The notes under the pieces were generated by a model, which did no database searches, was not told the origin of the DNA, and saw nothing but the letters and a program-made list of their open reading frames with translations. A stretch of 64,000 bases of DNA from Chrysoperla carnea. Taxonomy: Eukaryota; Arthropoda; Insecta; Neuroptera; Chrysopidae. A program made the position numbers and the translations under genes. Below, one piece after another: positions 1-12,275 of this stretch (position 1 is the stretch's first letter; the number at the start of each line of letters is the position of its first letter). Location: NCBI RefSeq assembly GCF_905475395.1, contig NC_058337.1:117980368-118044367 (forward strand), given 5' to 3'.

Positions 1-1002
1 AATTATTATGCGTTTTCGTTTAATGGAAATCAACCTTAATTTTACCGCCAATTTCAAATATCCAATAATTTGAACTCTTTGGAGTGATTTCAGAATACTG
101 TTAATTACATTACACCATACGTGCTTACAAAAGAAATAAAATTTCAATCCAAATAAAAAGTGAAATGCAATCTCTTTTTTATTTTATTTATTTTTTTGTT
201 AAACAAATATTCACATACTTTCATCTGGTAAATAACAGTTCAATTGTTTGTCGCTTCTTCAATTGCCTCCATGCATAATTAACATTTTGAATAATTTGTG
301 TAAACTTATGAAAGTTTTGAATCGTTCAATATTATTTGTTATTTCAGTATTTTAATTATTTATCGAACATATTGCGTGTGATATTATTATTCACATGTAT
401 AAAATAATTTTAATGTTTTGTTTCTAGAGACCTCATTTAATTCTATTGTTCATGCAGCTTCATATAAGTAGAATTTCGTTGGACAAACAAGCGTCGACAA
501 ATATCCAACAAATTAGCTTACATTTTCCTCTCTTGTTTCTCTTTTAATAATTCAAACGGGAACTAAATTTTTTGCTTTCTCTCCATTTTATATCAATAAA
601 AATAGTTGTTATCCTTTTGACCTGTATACCGCCAGAATCCTCAGTGGGACGCTCTTTAGAACGTCGAAATATTTGGGGTATTTGTATATATTATCGCTGT
701 CGGGTGTATACATATATGGACAGGGGAATCCCTGTGTGGGGGCCTGGTGGGAATCAAACTGAATTTATATTTTCAAAACGTACTGAAATTATATTATTAT
801 TTCGCAATAATTTAGGTTTATGAACTAAATTGTATGAAATTGTTTTAATTTCTAGATCATATTTTGTTTTAAAAATATATATTTCATCAAAAATGTAATC
901 TTCATCAGTTTTACGAGAAAGTCTATTACTCGTCGCTAATTTAGAGAACAGAGACAAAATCTCTCCAAATAATAATTACGATTAGGTAACTAATTTATAA
1001 GG
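1..1002. other. Left-edge non-coding stretch
   Basis: AT-rich DNA with no coding exon I can support. Around 630-755 there is a less AT-rich patch (CCTCAGTGGGACGCTC, later GGTGGGAATCAAAC) that weakly recalls the A and B boxes of a tRNA-derived SINE on the plus strand, but the resemblance is too poor to call. Short ORFs here have no recognisable domain. Confidence 0.5.
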
Positions 1003-1287
1003 ATGGAGGCCACATTATATTCGAGGCACTTAATTATATTGCAAAAACCGATCTATATCTCAAGTAAGAAACGACTGAAAATAATTCATACTTTAAGAAG
1101 TCCCTTATTTCTTTGGTGTTACAGTATAAACTTAAGATTTTACATATTTATAGTTTTAAAAAAACCATTATTAAATGTAACAAAACCGCATAAATTGCAA
1201 TTTCATTTACAAAATTATGCGGTCGATTATGTAATTTCAACAGATGATTTAAGTAGTAGGGCTGTTTTAAAAAGGATAAAACATTAA
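1003..1287 (+). CDS. Doubtful small ORF, convergent with mRpL55
   Basis: I do not recognise this product. An uninterrupted 94-codon frame runs from an ATG in fair context (AAGGATGG) to a stop 67 bp before the mRpL55 stop codon on the other strand. It contains a possible 90-nt in-frame intron (1064-1153; GTAAGA donor, TTATAG acceptor), so the product could be 94 or 64 residues. The conceptual protein is basic, with no signal peptide or domain I can name. An AATAAA follows at 1298-1303. Composition is not clearly different from neighbouring non-coding AT-rich DNA, so this may be a chance ORF. The only positive arguments are the ATG, the splice-like signals, the polyadenylation hexamer and the convergent position. 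Confidence 0.25.
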   Translation: MEATLYSRHLIILQKPIYISSKKRLKIIHTLRSPLFLWCYSINLRFYIFIVLKKPLLNVTKPHKLQFHLQNYAVDYVISTDDLSSRAVLKRIKH

Positions 1288-1353
1288 TTAAGTAAACAAT
1301 AAACAATTTATTTAAAACAATCTAAATATACTTAATGATACACATTCCTAAAA

Positions 1354-1750
1354 TTACTTTTTCTTCTTCATGTATTTTAAATACTTTTTTGTATCAAAAC
1401 CATCATCAATATCCTCTTCAATTTTAATCTTCTTCTTGGGTTTCCGTTTTTCTAATCTTGCACGGCGCTCGGCTTCTGATAACGTTGATAAATCTAGTGG
1501 CAACTAAAAAGTATACATTATTAAATAGATTTAAGCTTGAATGAAAATTCTAAATTACTTTGATAATTTTTCTAGGTTCATGATAACGGATATTAAAAGT
1601 TGAACCATCCGGTTGAACGACTACAGTGGGATACGTGTTCGCATACTTTAATCGATGCGTTCGTGTAATACTAGCAGTATGAGCATTCAAATTTCTTGTA
1701 GAAATTTGTAAAATTATTTTTGGATTCACTAACTTATTTACAAAATTCAT
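1354..1750 (-). CDS. mRpL55: Mitochondrial large-subunit ribosomal protein L55
   Basis: Structural protein of the mitochondrial 39S ribosomal subunit, nuclear encoded and imported. Two exons: 1559-1750 (64 codons from ATG) and 1354-1503 (49 codons plus TAA), with a 55-nt GT-AG intron (phase 0). The predicted protein is 113 aa. The N-terminus is Lys/Arg/Asn/Ser-rich as expected for a mitochondrial import signal. The core shows the family hallmarks TYPTVVVQPDGSTFNIRYHEP (about residues 39-59) followed by LPLDLSTLSEAERRARL (from residue 65), then a Lys-rich tail ending in KKKK. Length matches animal L55. TTTATT at 1307-1312 is the likely polyadenylation signal (AATAAA on this strand). The gene is head-to-head with the sorting nexin, about 300 bp apart, which suggests a shared bidirectional promoter. 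The tail after the DGFDTKKY segment is the least conserved part. Confidence 0.93.
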
Positions 1751-2054
1751 TTTTATTTGGATTCTAACCCCATTTAGAATTATACAGGGTGGCTAACCTA
1801 AATTCGAACTAATGACAGATATCTTAACCTTACAATTTTCAAAATAATTGAAATATCTTTATTTAACTTAAGGACATCTATGAGTAGAATAAATAATTAA
1901 GAAAATTTTGGAAAATTCTAACCTAATATTGTAACCTATCGATCATTTGTATTATTTCCTGGTGAATTTTGTTAAAGAAAAGCATTCAAAGGAAAAATTA
2001 TTTTCTCTTTCAGGGGAATTCAATATTTTACAAGTTGGTAATGAACGCATAAAA
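1751..2054. promoter_or_regulatory. Shared divergent promoter / 5' UTR interval
   Basis: The 304 bp between the mRpL55 start (minus) and the sorting-nexin start (plus) must hold both 5' ends or 5' UTRs. No TATA box is obvious, as is usual for housekeeping genes. A TTTTCTCTTTCAG/G at about 2001-2013 looks like a splice acceptor, so the nexin may have an upstream non-coding exon or a short 5' UTR intron. The element starting ACAGGGTGGC near 1782 resembles a transposon end, but I could not find a partner end. Confidence 0.45.
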
Positions 2055-5000
2055 ATGGAGGAGAGTAGCAGTTCAGCAATAATAGATGTTACAACAGAAA
2101 ATAGAATAATATCAGAATTTCCTGATGAAATAAAGGATAATGATGGATACAACAATTTAAGTTTATCCTTGGATAATTCATTGGTAAGCAATAAAAAATT
2201 TTAATCTATTTAATAATACATTTATGACAAGTTGATCTATTGAAAACAATATAAACTAAGGCGGGTTTTCTTTTATAGGTGCAATCACCAAGTATCGAAA
2301 GTTTTTCAACATTCCAAGACGCTGAAGTGTCTGAATTGAATATGGATCAAGATACGGATTTATGTGTGCGAGTTGATAATCCACAGAAACAATTGGAAAC
2401 ATTAGAAACATTCATTTTGTTTCGAGTTGTAACGAAAGTAGCACGAATTGAATACTCTGAAACGGAGTACATTGTTCGTCGACGTTATAATGATTTTTGT
2501 TGGTTACGTCAGAAATTAGTCGAAACGTATCCAATGCTTATTGTACCAGTGAGTAATTCATTTTATAATTTTAAAATTTCAGTTAATCGATTATTAACGT
2601 TGTTATTTTTCTGTTCACAGTCGTTGCCCGCTAAACATACTTTGATAGGTCAGTTGGATAGATACTCAAAGGAGTTTATTATAACAAGAATGAATATGCT
2701 CAACATTTTCATGAATCGAATTGCATACCATCCAATTTTAAGCTATGATGCTAATTTAAAAGTATTTTTAACAGCGAACCCGTCCGTAAGTTTTCTTTAT
2801 TTAACGGCTTTATATATTCATACACAATCGTGTTTTCATTTTGGAAACTTGATAAAGGCTCTTTATTCCATTATGAATAGGGTATTATCGTTAGTCAAAA
2901 ATAAATAATTAAAAATCGTAATTTTTAAACTGTATATCACGTGACCTAAAACGCGGGTAAGCCCTGCTGTGATATCATAGCGGTATGAGCCATAGACCAT
3001 CAGCTAGTTCAGTGTAGACAGTTGGGTATAATATATACATAGATAAGTATTTATATTTATTATAATCAGATGTCTATGAATATATCTATCAAACTTATTT
3101 GTGTTATTTTGTATAGTGATACCCATATTACGTCATCAAATTGAATGGCCGCGTTTTTGACAGTTTAAAAAAGGTTTAAAATTTAAGTTTTTGGCAAGAA
3201 AGAGTATGTATTTTTCCGAAATAAATTTTTTGTGGCTTTTTATTAGCAAAATCAACATTTTGAAGTACTTTTTCAAAAATAGTGGAAAACCCTATTTAAT
3301 ACGTTTTTCAATTGTTTCTAGGAATTTCTATCGTATCGTAAAAATAAAACGTCAGCAATCAATAAGGTTTCTGATTCAATTCAAAATATAACGACAACAA
3401 CGACTATTAAAAACCGTTCAATTGAATTTGATAAATTCAAAGATTACGCTCAAATTTTACATGAAAAATTGTCTACAATTGAAAAAATCTCGTTAAGAAT
3501 AAACAAGGAGCGCCAAGGTTAGTACTGATGGGTGTTTAAAGAATTTTAACTCTTGAAATAGGAGAAATAAGACAAATGTCCGAATATCCTTACCATAAAA
3601 TTGATGGTAAGGATATTCGGACATTTGGTAAGGATGTTCGGAATCGGGTATGTAACGGCTGTCTAACGTTAACGCTATCTTTAGTGACTTAACATGCTCC
3701 TAGAACGTCAGGTAAAAAAACAACTTAAAGCATTTTCTACGTACATTACGAATCCGTTATCAGAGCTGGTGAAAAATTAATAGTTTTTCTTAAATTAACG
3801 AAAATAACTACAAATTTTCATGCCTAACAATGAATAAATAAGTTAAGTTAATTAAAAATAGATTGTTAATTTACTTATTTATTCTTAATTTATGCTTAAA
3901 ATGTACAATTAATGTTATCAATGGCGAAAAATGAATATTTCAAAATCACTTAATTTGAGGTTATAGTATCCATTTTAATGGGGTCGAGTTAGCACGGATC
4001 TACAGGTTTTTTGGTTGACATTGTGATTACATTCATTCACTGATCCAGGGATTGTCCATGCAATCTATGGGATGGGTTTTTAGTCCATAGGTTCACCCTG
4101 TGATCCAATAATTTATTTAATGGATTTAAATCTCCAATGAAATGTCGAATGGACTGTTGACCTCGAGTTAAACCTTGTTTTTTTCTGATAGAAACATTTT
4201 TTTTCAGATTACATCACTGAATTGGCGAATTACCATCCAATATTATTATCTTGGTCAAGTACTGAGCCTCCATTATCTGGCTTGTTAATCAAAATATCAA
4301 GTGCCATTGAACGCACTGCAAGTGCTCAAACTCAATTACTTAACGATTATAACATAACGTTAGGTAATCCAATACGCGAGTTTATAATGTATGTAGAAGT
4401 TGTACGTGATGTATTAAATAAACGTGATAATTATCAACTAGCGTATGAAAGCTCTGTAGAAGATTTATCACGGAAACGTTGTGAGAAGGATCAGTTAATG
4501 TCCTTGCAACAGCAACAACAACAGAATTCAGAATCAGCGAATGCAACATCTACGTCACATTTTTCGTTGTGGAAAGCTACGTCATCAGATCAAAAGTTGG
4601 AAAAATTGGGTAAGAAAATGTTTGATTTAATCAGGAGTCACATTTTAAGCAATTCAGTTAAAAATTTGACCTATTAATCCAATTCATTAGACAACTAAAT
4701 GATTAGTTTTTGAGATTCCACCAACAATATATTCAAAATACAGCAATTTAGATAGAATTTCTAAGTTCCTGAAATATTGCAATATTTGGGTCGATTTTGG
4801 TCCGTATCTCAAAAGCTATGCGACCAGTAAACAAATGCACCCGGTTTTTGTACTTTTTGGGTCAAAATTACCTTGTATATTGAGTTTTATCGAAATGGGA
4901 AATTAAAAAATTTTTTTCGTTTTTTTGCATTTTATTTTACCCCTTTGAAAAAATCGAGAAAAACGCAAAAAAAAATTTTGTTCTGGAATTTGATGAAACT

Positions 5001-6086
5001 CGGTGGATAGGGTAATTTTAATCCAAAAATATAAAAATCAGGTTAATTTAATGATTGGATGCAGAGTTTCAGAGATATCGCAATACTTGAGTCGATTTTA
5101 GTCCGTACTAGTCAACAAATGCACCCGATTTTTGTACTTTTTGGGTCAAAATTACCTTATATACTGAGTTTTATCAAAATTGGAAATACAAAAAAATTTT
5201 TCGATTTTTTGCAATTTTTTAAGGAGTACCCCTTTAAAAAAATCGAGAAAAACGCAAAAAAAAAATGGAATTTGATGAAACTTGGTGGATGGGGTAATTT
5301 TGATTCAAAAAGTATAAAAATCAGGTTAATTTAATGATTGGACCTATTGAAAGTTACAATGCGAGTATCATGGGCAAAACTTAATTCTCAAAAAAGTTAG
5401 ATCTCTCCACCTTAAATTTAAAATCTATAAAATTGTGAACTAAAGGGAGGATCAGTGAGGGCTATAACATGATAGCATTTGTTTTAAAAAGGAGAAATTG
5501 CCCAGCAAAGCGGGCGGGTATCTGTTAGTATATTATAAGTTTATTTTATTCATAATTAAAATAATATATTAATTAAAATTACGTTGCCTTTTGTAAAAAC
5601 ATAGGAAATATTGAGGTTATGCTTATGAATTTAAACAAAGCTGATCATTGAATTTAACAGTTAAAGTTTAGTCGACTGAGCTTTTACAAATGTTTTTATG
5701 ATTTTTAATTATTGCTGATTCGACTAAACTGTTTCCCCTCTCAATAATGCTACACCACCCTAAAATATACCTAAAAAGACTTACCTTTAAAAAACATGTT
5801 TTTTAATTTAGGTACTTGTATTCCACAACTTGTAAAACAAACTGAATCTCTACAAGATCGTTTAGAGTGTGCGAATGAAGCATTACGTAGTGATTTGGAA
5901 CGGTGGCAACTTGAAAAACAAGCAAGCTTAAAGAAAATGTTGATGGATTTTGCTAATAAACAAATCGAGTATTATCAAAATTGCGTAGACGCTTGGGAGA
6001 ATGTTCTTACCGATAATAATATCACTAGTCCATCACCACAAGTGAAACAGGAAATTACAGTACAATGTCAGTTAAGTGCCAGTTAA
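2055..6086 (+). CDS. SNX7/30: Sorting nexin of the SNX7/SNX30 (PX-BAR) type
   Basis: Endosomal membrane-binding protein of the SNX-BAR class, acting in endosome-to-TGN recycling (SNX7/30 pair with SNX4 in other animals). Six exons: 2055-2183, 2279-2548, 2621-2785, 3322-3517, 4208-4609, 5812-6086; all GT-AG and in frame, 478 aa, close to vertebrate SNX7/30. The ATG at 2055 has a good context (AAAAATGG) and opens an acidic Ser-rich N-terminus. PX domain about residues 70-186: DLCVRVDNP, EYIVRRRYNDF (phosphoinositide-binding Arg in RRY at about 110-113), LPAKH, and HPILSYDANLKVFLTAN at its end. The BAR region fills the rest: DYITELANYHPIL, LVKQTESLQDRLECANEALR, DLERWQLEKQ, QIEYYQNCVDAWENV. A poly-Gln/Ser-Thr insert (about residues 350-385) lies between BAR helices. 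AATAAA at 6109-6114. I saw no frameshift. SNX7 and SNX30 are a vertebrate split, so a single insect ortholog is expected. Confidence 0.94.
3574..3626. repeat. Perfect 23-bp inverted repeat in a sorting-nexin intron
   Basis: Arms 3574-3596 and 3604-3626 are exact reverse complements (core TGTCCGAATATCCTTACC), separated by 7 nt. A third, direct partial copy (GGTAAGGATGTTCGG) follows at about 3627-3642. It lies in the intron 3518-4207. As RNA it would form a 23-bp hairpin; it is most likely a foldback transposon remnant. Confidence 0.85.
4770..5341. repeat. Two-copy intronic tandem duplication (about 300 bp unit)
   Basis: Within the last sorting-nexin intron, 4770-5059 and 5060-5341 are diverged direct copies. 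Shared landmarks are TCGATTTTGGTCCGTA (4791; 5092 with one change), ACAAATGCACCC, TGTACTTTTTGGGTCAAAAT, AATCGAGAAAAACGCAAAAA and AGGTTAATTTAATGATTGGA at each end. The copies differ by small indels, so this is an older duplication. The reading frame across copy 2 is incidental. Confidence 0.85.
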
Positions 6087-6114
6087 TTATAATTTTTTTT
6101 TTTCTTTAAATAAA

Positions 6115-8935
6115 TTTTGAATATGATTAACGATTTTTAAGAAGAATATTTTTAATAGACAAGGGATATAGAAGAAATTTATAAAACAGGGTTGCCATAA
6201 TTATTTTTCTTTCATATTCTTATATGTCTTGGAATCTCTGCCATTATAATTAATTTTTTAATTTTTTATACAAGTTATCGAAAAAGAATTACTTTATTTA
6301 AGTTTCTATTCAACCTTCTTTTGCTTCATTAGTCCTCTGAAAGCTATGCTTTAATAATAATCGTTAATTTTTGCTTTATTTTTGCACTCAAGCTATTGCT
6401 TGTTTTCCCCACTCAATTCGAACAATGTTGATTATTACTTAGACAGTTAGCGCTATATTTCAGAAATACACTGCCGTCGAATTCTATAAATTTAAGTCAA
6501 ACCTGTGGAAATTTATTAGTTGAGAAATCGCTTCGTTAGTTTTAAATGAATAACTATGGCTGGCGGATATTGAACCTGACTTTTATCAATTCTAAGTATC
6601 GTCTTCGATACAGGCCTACTAGTGAGATCGTCAGAGATCCTCATGTTATGAAGGTGGTAGTGCAATCGATAGTGTCCTGTCGAAAGTAACACCAGATTCT
6701 CAACTGTGCTCTACTAAGTTTCAGGGGAGTCAACTTTTCCTAGTTCTGGTTATACACAGCATTGAGGTTATAAAGAAGGAGAACGATCGCTATAGAAAAT
6801 ATTGTCCTCGAAATATGGACAAAATAAGTAAAATTTTGACTTTTGAAAGAGATGCATGCTATATTTGCCACCTATACGTACTTAATAAAAAAAAAATATG
6901 ACCATAACTCCTCGCTAACTTCTTAAAAATGTTCTCATATTCAAAATATTTTGTATAAATTTCTCATAAAATAAATTCCATTAAATGTGATTTTTTCAAT
7001 ATATATTTTGATAAAAATATATATGTATATTATATATATATTTAATATTAACCGTTCTATATGAATGTATATTATTTAATTAATACATAAATAATTAATA
7101 TATTTCATTATTAATTAATATTTTATAAATGTAAATTTTGTTATTTATTTTCAAAACATATTTCACTGTAAAATTATTCATGTAATATATTATTTTTTTG
7201 TTGTTGTTTATCAACAATTATCAGCAAAAAATGTAGGCGTTTCTGAATGATTATTCCATACCAGGTTCCTTTCTAATTTCACAAAATAGGTATGCAGGGT
7301 GTCGCAAGTCTTGGACAACAGAAAAGGAGTAAATTGAGGGTACAATTAAGAGGGTACACTAAGACGAAAAATGCTTAAAAGTCATTACAATTCCTATCAT
7401 CTTACCTTTTTCTTTATTTATCTTATTTTTATCAAAATGGAAGACATAATTTTAATTTCCCGATTTTATGAAATTTTTTTTAAGGGGTACCTCTTTTGAA
7501 AAATAGAAATAATCTGATAATCAAATTAAGATTGCGTAAGTATTTTTTAAGATATCGCTCAAAAAGCTTTTAATTCGGAGTGCTTCTGGTAATATTTCGA
7601 AAAGTAATAAATCTAATCGTCAAATGAGCTAGATTTATGATTTTATGAATAGACACGAAAATCTGCTTGATGTTATTATCCTGTTCTTCCTGTATTTCTT
7701 CCATTTAAAATAGCTTTCACGCCATTTTTTTTTGTTATTATCTGCCAGTTGCTAAAGCGTTCAAGTCCGAAAGAAGATAGTTGAGCATTGGGCTAAACTT
7801 GGAAATTACAAGAGTCCCAGTTTTGAATTAACATCAAATGGTAGCACCGTATCAAGCTTGGGTGTCAAATGTTGACCCAAGCCTCGGTATCATCTTTTTT
7901 ACTTATCCTTTGAGTTCATTCCTTTGATAATTTGATGGCTGTATATTATGACGTAGTGTCTTATGATGATTTTAAGTTTATTAACTAGTTTTAAGATTTA
8001 TACTTGCTAGATACAATATTTAATAAAACTGGCTTTTCACAATGGGGGTTGGACTAGGATAAGTACGGCAAAAAACATGGATTAACAACAAACTTCGTTC
8101 ACAAGCTTTGGCCAAGGTTTCGGTGAAACTTGAATAAGGACTGGATTAACAAAGCTGGCTTTCCCATTTTGGAGTGGATCTAAATTGGCTATTAAAGAAA
8201 CCCGACGAACTAGATCCAATCTGATGACAGAACATGATGTCCCCCATGAAACTCTGCAATTTGTGTTCAAGTTAATTCGTTTTGATAATTGAAAATACAG
8301 AACAAAACACTCGTTTTAAATTGAAACTCAATATATTCAACTGAATGTTTTATTTTTCATCATATATTCCATATAATTAATGGTATTATCATTACATAAT
8401 AATTATATTTATTGTTGAGTCTATATTTTTTTTTTTTCATTTCAAAAAGCTATGTTTAGTAGTAAATACTGATATTTTTAATTAGTTTTTTTTCTTTTTT
8501 TTTTCTTTAAATATCTTTAACATCTATAATTAAATTATTTTTAATTTTTTTTGATTTTTTTAAATTGTTGCATTTTTTAAATATATTTTTTATTTTCTCT
8601 CTCATATTCTCATTTCATCTACAATATTTTATTTCTTTTTTAAATTAACTATAATAATAATATAATTCATCCTCAAAGTGTTTAGTAGTATTAATAATTA
8701 TTGTATTTGTATTATTATTGCTTTAAGCGAAATTTTTTCTTATTAAATTCGTTAAATAAATTTATCTTTTTTAGTTATATAATTGATTTTCAAGCGTTGT
8801 TTTGGAATGAAAATGATAATCACGTTATTATTGTTTAACTTGGAAAATTTCTAACTAAAGATAAAGTGGCTTCTATTAAACAGTCATTTGTATTGTCAAG
8901 ATATATAAAAAGATATTATTCTTTTTTTAACCCCC
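6115..8935. other. Intergenic, no gene seen
   Basis: The region between the convergent sorting nexin and syd-1 begins here. It is AT-rich with long T-runs, and I see no coding exon. A short inverted repeat (GCTTGGGT ... ACCCAAGC, about 7857-7885) and a slightly GC-richer patch at 8040-8275 may be old transposon debris. They have no recognisable protein signature. Confidence 0.6.
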
Positions 8936-9075
8936 GAATCAAAAAGAGGGATGTTATAAGGTTAACCGCTCTATGTGTGTGTCTGCCTGTCTGTGGCATT
9001 GCAATTCCTAAACGGATGAACCGATTTTGATTTTTCTTGTTTTTTTCAAAAGTAATTTAATCGAGAGCGTCCCCC
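8936..9075 (+). mobile_element. Interspersed repeat, ACCCCCGAA...family, copy 1
   Basis: It starts TTTAACCCCCGAATCAAAA and runs through GGATGTTATAA, ACCGCT(C)TATGTGTGTGT, TCTGTGGCAT and GATGAACCGATTTTGATTTT. The same ordered blocks recur in the same orientation at 34,926-35,091. This GGATGTTATAA / GTGTCTGTGGCAT / GATGAACCGATTT arrangement is a repeat type I associate with many insect genomes; the superfamily cannot be told from these copies, and no inverted termini are visible. Confidence 0.7.
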
Positions 9076-9789
9076 TTTTTAGGCTTTGCAAATCAACTTG
9101 GCGCTCTTCTCGTACAAATTGGTTTTTTTCTGTTTTGACCCAATGGTTAATCCCGCCATTTATTTGAACGTCTTGTAGTGTTGTCATAATTTCTACCTAG
9201 TTTTTTCGAAATCAAATAGGAATCACCACTTCAAATAATGGCTGACAAGACTCAATAGACCAAGTGGGAAAATCTGCTCGTACCAAGAGTTGGGTAGGAG
9301 GAGAAAAGGCATGCTTTTGTATCCTACATGGTATTAACGAAATTCAGCCGGAAATTGGTTTTTGCTAATTCTTAAAGTGATCTCAATATGAAGTAGAGAA
9401 AAATATTCTACGACATGTCAATGTCAGCTTATATGGCCAAATGTTAATTTGAAGTTTTAGGTTTGAAAGTTTTTATGGCGTTATGTATTTTAATTATAAA
9501 GGCTAGACCAATCAGAAGCCAGGATAAGCCTGCCGTTATATCAACCAGCGTCTTTTCTGATTGGTTTACGCGACACGATAAAATTCGAAAAATACTGTTC
9601 GTATTAGAATATATATTTAGTACCATTTCTTTAATTTAATAATAATTGCATTTTAATTCGATAGATGGCAGTGCAGTTATCGTATTCGATTCGTTCTTAA
9701 TTTATTCCATGTTCCTTTATTTACTGTTACAGTAATACAGTAGTGCCAGTTTGTAAAGCATTAAAGTAACACATCCTTAACATGTAACC

Positions 9790-10045
9790 TCATGATGATG
9801 CTTGACGCTGGCTTTAATTGTCAAATTAGCGTTTTCATCTAATATGATTATTAATTGTGGTTTTATTCGGAGATTTCCATTGTTTTTAATTAAAATTGTT
9901 AGCAATCATTTAAATTGTTATATCTATTCGATAGGTGAACTTTTTACGATGTGACGCTGCTAAGTTTTTTCTTGATGGCAGCACTGCCTAAACTGACCAA
10001 GTGACCTAATTTGACGCTCAAACTCAGCGTCAAGCGTCAGCATGA
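9790..10045. mobile_element. Foldback MITE-like element with 40-bp inverted arms
   Basis: Arms 9790-9829 and 10006-10045 are inverted copies with about eight mismatches. Conserved blocks are GCTTGACGCTG and GTCAAATTAG against CTAATTTGAC and CAGCGTCAAGC. The 176-bp middle is AT-rich and non-coding. I could not define a target-site duplication, so the true ends may lie a few bases further out. Confidence 0.65.
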
Positions 10046-10075
10046 AATTCACCTTTAGTGCTTCCATGATTAAAC

Positions 10076-11990
10076 GCAGTATGTTATTTCATCGAAGCTG
10101 TACAATATTTTAACGTGAATATCATTTGTTTTTGTAATTAAATTTTCTTAGACTTTTGTTATAATTATATCTTCTATAACTTTTGTTTGTTTTATAAATA
10201 ATGCAACAATTTTAATAGTATACATAACAATTCAATAATTTCTATATAATTATAGGATTCTAAACAGGATTCTTGTAATTTAAACACTTTACGTATGTGA
10301 GTACTGAAGAGTCCTAAAGTAATTTTATTGCTGCTATATTCAATGAAGATGGAAACAAAATTTGATTCAAATTGGTTGGTCATACTTTTAAGCTTATTTT
10401 CTTGGCTAATGTTTTTTTTCGCGTACGTGGTTGTAGTAATTAATTATAAATTTTTCTATTTTATTTATAAATTATAATTCGATGCGAATAATACAGGATG
10501 CCGTAAAATAGACGTTACGATTAAATTTAAACCTTTGAACTGTATTTTATGATACTTTAGATAAATGATATAATGAAACGAGTCCTAGAATGGAACGCCA
10601 AAGACGGGCGTCTCAATAATATATTGATTATCGAAGTTGAGTACTGAGAAAACATGCAACTTTTTTGCGTTACAAAAATAATCCCAGCGAGGATTGGAAC
10701 TTCAGATCTTACAACAGACCGTCCTAACAGAGAGATCGGATTATGCATTTCCTCGGTAAAGAAACAGCGGTAAATACTGCTATAATATCACATCTCAAAC
10801 TTCAATGGGCTGGAGTATTTAATTCAAAAGAGTTAATAATCTAAGAAAAGTTGCGCAGATAAAAAACAACATTCGTAATGAGGCCTAGGCGGAAGGCTCA
10901 CTACTTGAGTGATTTCCCAATACTACCAAATATATTCTCTTGCTATAATTTAAAAAAACTCAAATAATTAGTACTTAAAATTTACAAAGACTCAAATTCG
11001 TAACGTTCATTTTCCGTCACCTGGTTGTTAGAAAAAGTTGCCTAAGATGTTAAACATGTCGTTGACGTCTAAAATGAGTGACAAAATGGTCGTAAAAAAA
11101 GGAACAGTATTGATTGTCTAAAATATCCGTTTATAAAAATTCAAAATAAATTTGACAGTGTAAAGTGTTTAAGTTACCGTTTTTTCCGAAATCAAGGATT
11201 TGAGGTAAAAAATTTTGGATAGGATCGCAGTTTCATTTTCTTTTTTTCATCGAGGTACAATTAAGGGAATAATCAATCGTTGACTAGAAAACAGTGACAC
11301 AAAACATCGTTAAATGCTCCGTATCGTCAAGGAAAGTATTTAAATTATTTTTTTTATATAATTTTTTTATATGCGTTTGATATGTGCTCCACATACACTC
11401 CATTTCTAAACATTCGTCAAGATGTTTTCTTTTTATAAGCATAATTTTTTTGTAGATGTTATTTTCATAAATTTTTACACGGGAGTGGATAAAGTAATCG
11501 TAAATGTATTGAATATTGCCGCTAATTGAATTGATTCTACTATACCAAAGTTATATTTTATATAAAAAATAGTTTTAACGTACTTTTTTTTATTAATCAA
11601 TACTAAAATAATATTCTAAATCTTATTTTAATGTGCCGAAATAACAGTGGCCATGTGTGATTACTTGATGATGATTGCAGAAAAAGCAATTAAGCATTAA
11701 TTCAGGACTAACTACTAGTTCCAGCTTTTGAGCGCTTTACAAAACCTTCCTCTTGTCTCCAGTTCAGTGTGTTATACTGCGGGCAGAGATGGTGTCAGGA
11801 TAGGAAATTCTAATTAAGGTGCCTCAATTACAATAAAGAATGAACTCCGCTTGTCTAATATTTTGCTATTCTGAATAAAAATTTTGAAATACCGAAATTA
11901 TCATTTGCTATGCTTCATAAAATTTGACTCTCCGGATAAAAAGGCGGATCGACCACATTGGGTTGCTTGTAAGAGAGTTTTTACTGAAAT
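10076..11990. other. Intergenic, no gene seen; possible degenerate tRNA-like element near 10,690
   Basis: No coding exon is supported. On the minus strand near 10,680-10,750 the order GATCTCTCTGTTAGGACGG then GAAGTTCCAATCCTCGC resembles a decayed tRNA-derived head with a B-box (GTTC-AATCC). It is similar in layout to the better element near 63,830. The evidence is weak. Confidence 0.4.
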
Positions 11991-11994
11991 GAGG

Positions 11995-12275
11995 TGGAGT
12001 AATTCTAATTGAATAAGACATATTCTAAGACGATGACAGTGGCGGAAAATTCATCCTTGATTAGAATCCGTAATGATCCCGCAGGAGAAACAAACTTGCA
12101 CAAAATTGAAGACTAACAATTAATGAATTAATGACATACTGAAACAAGCCGGATTGTCTTGGAAAGACGTTTAAGCTGTTTCCTCAAAAAGATCTAGATG
12201 GTATGGTATTTATTGTTGTGGTTCTAAGCCCTTAAGCAGGAGTTACAAGAAGGACATTAAACGTTGGTAAGTAAT
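11995..12275 (+). pseudogene. Decayed C-terminal end of a non-LTR retrotransposon ORF2
   Basis: A plus-strand frame with stops encodes DILKQAGLSWKDV (12,133-12,171), a stop codon, then AVSSKRSRWYG. This matches the usual ending of insect retrotransposon polyproteins (an acidic start, then GL-W-D, then an Arg-Trp segment shortly before the terminal residues). Upstream, RHILRR could be the remains of the GH-RM block. No intact reverse transcriptase is nearby. I infer an old, 5'-truncated or heavily eroded copy; the superfamily is uncertain. Confidence 0.4.
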
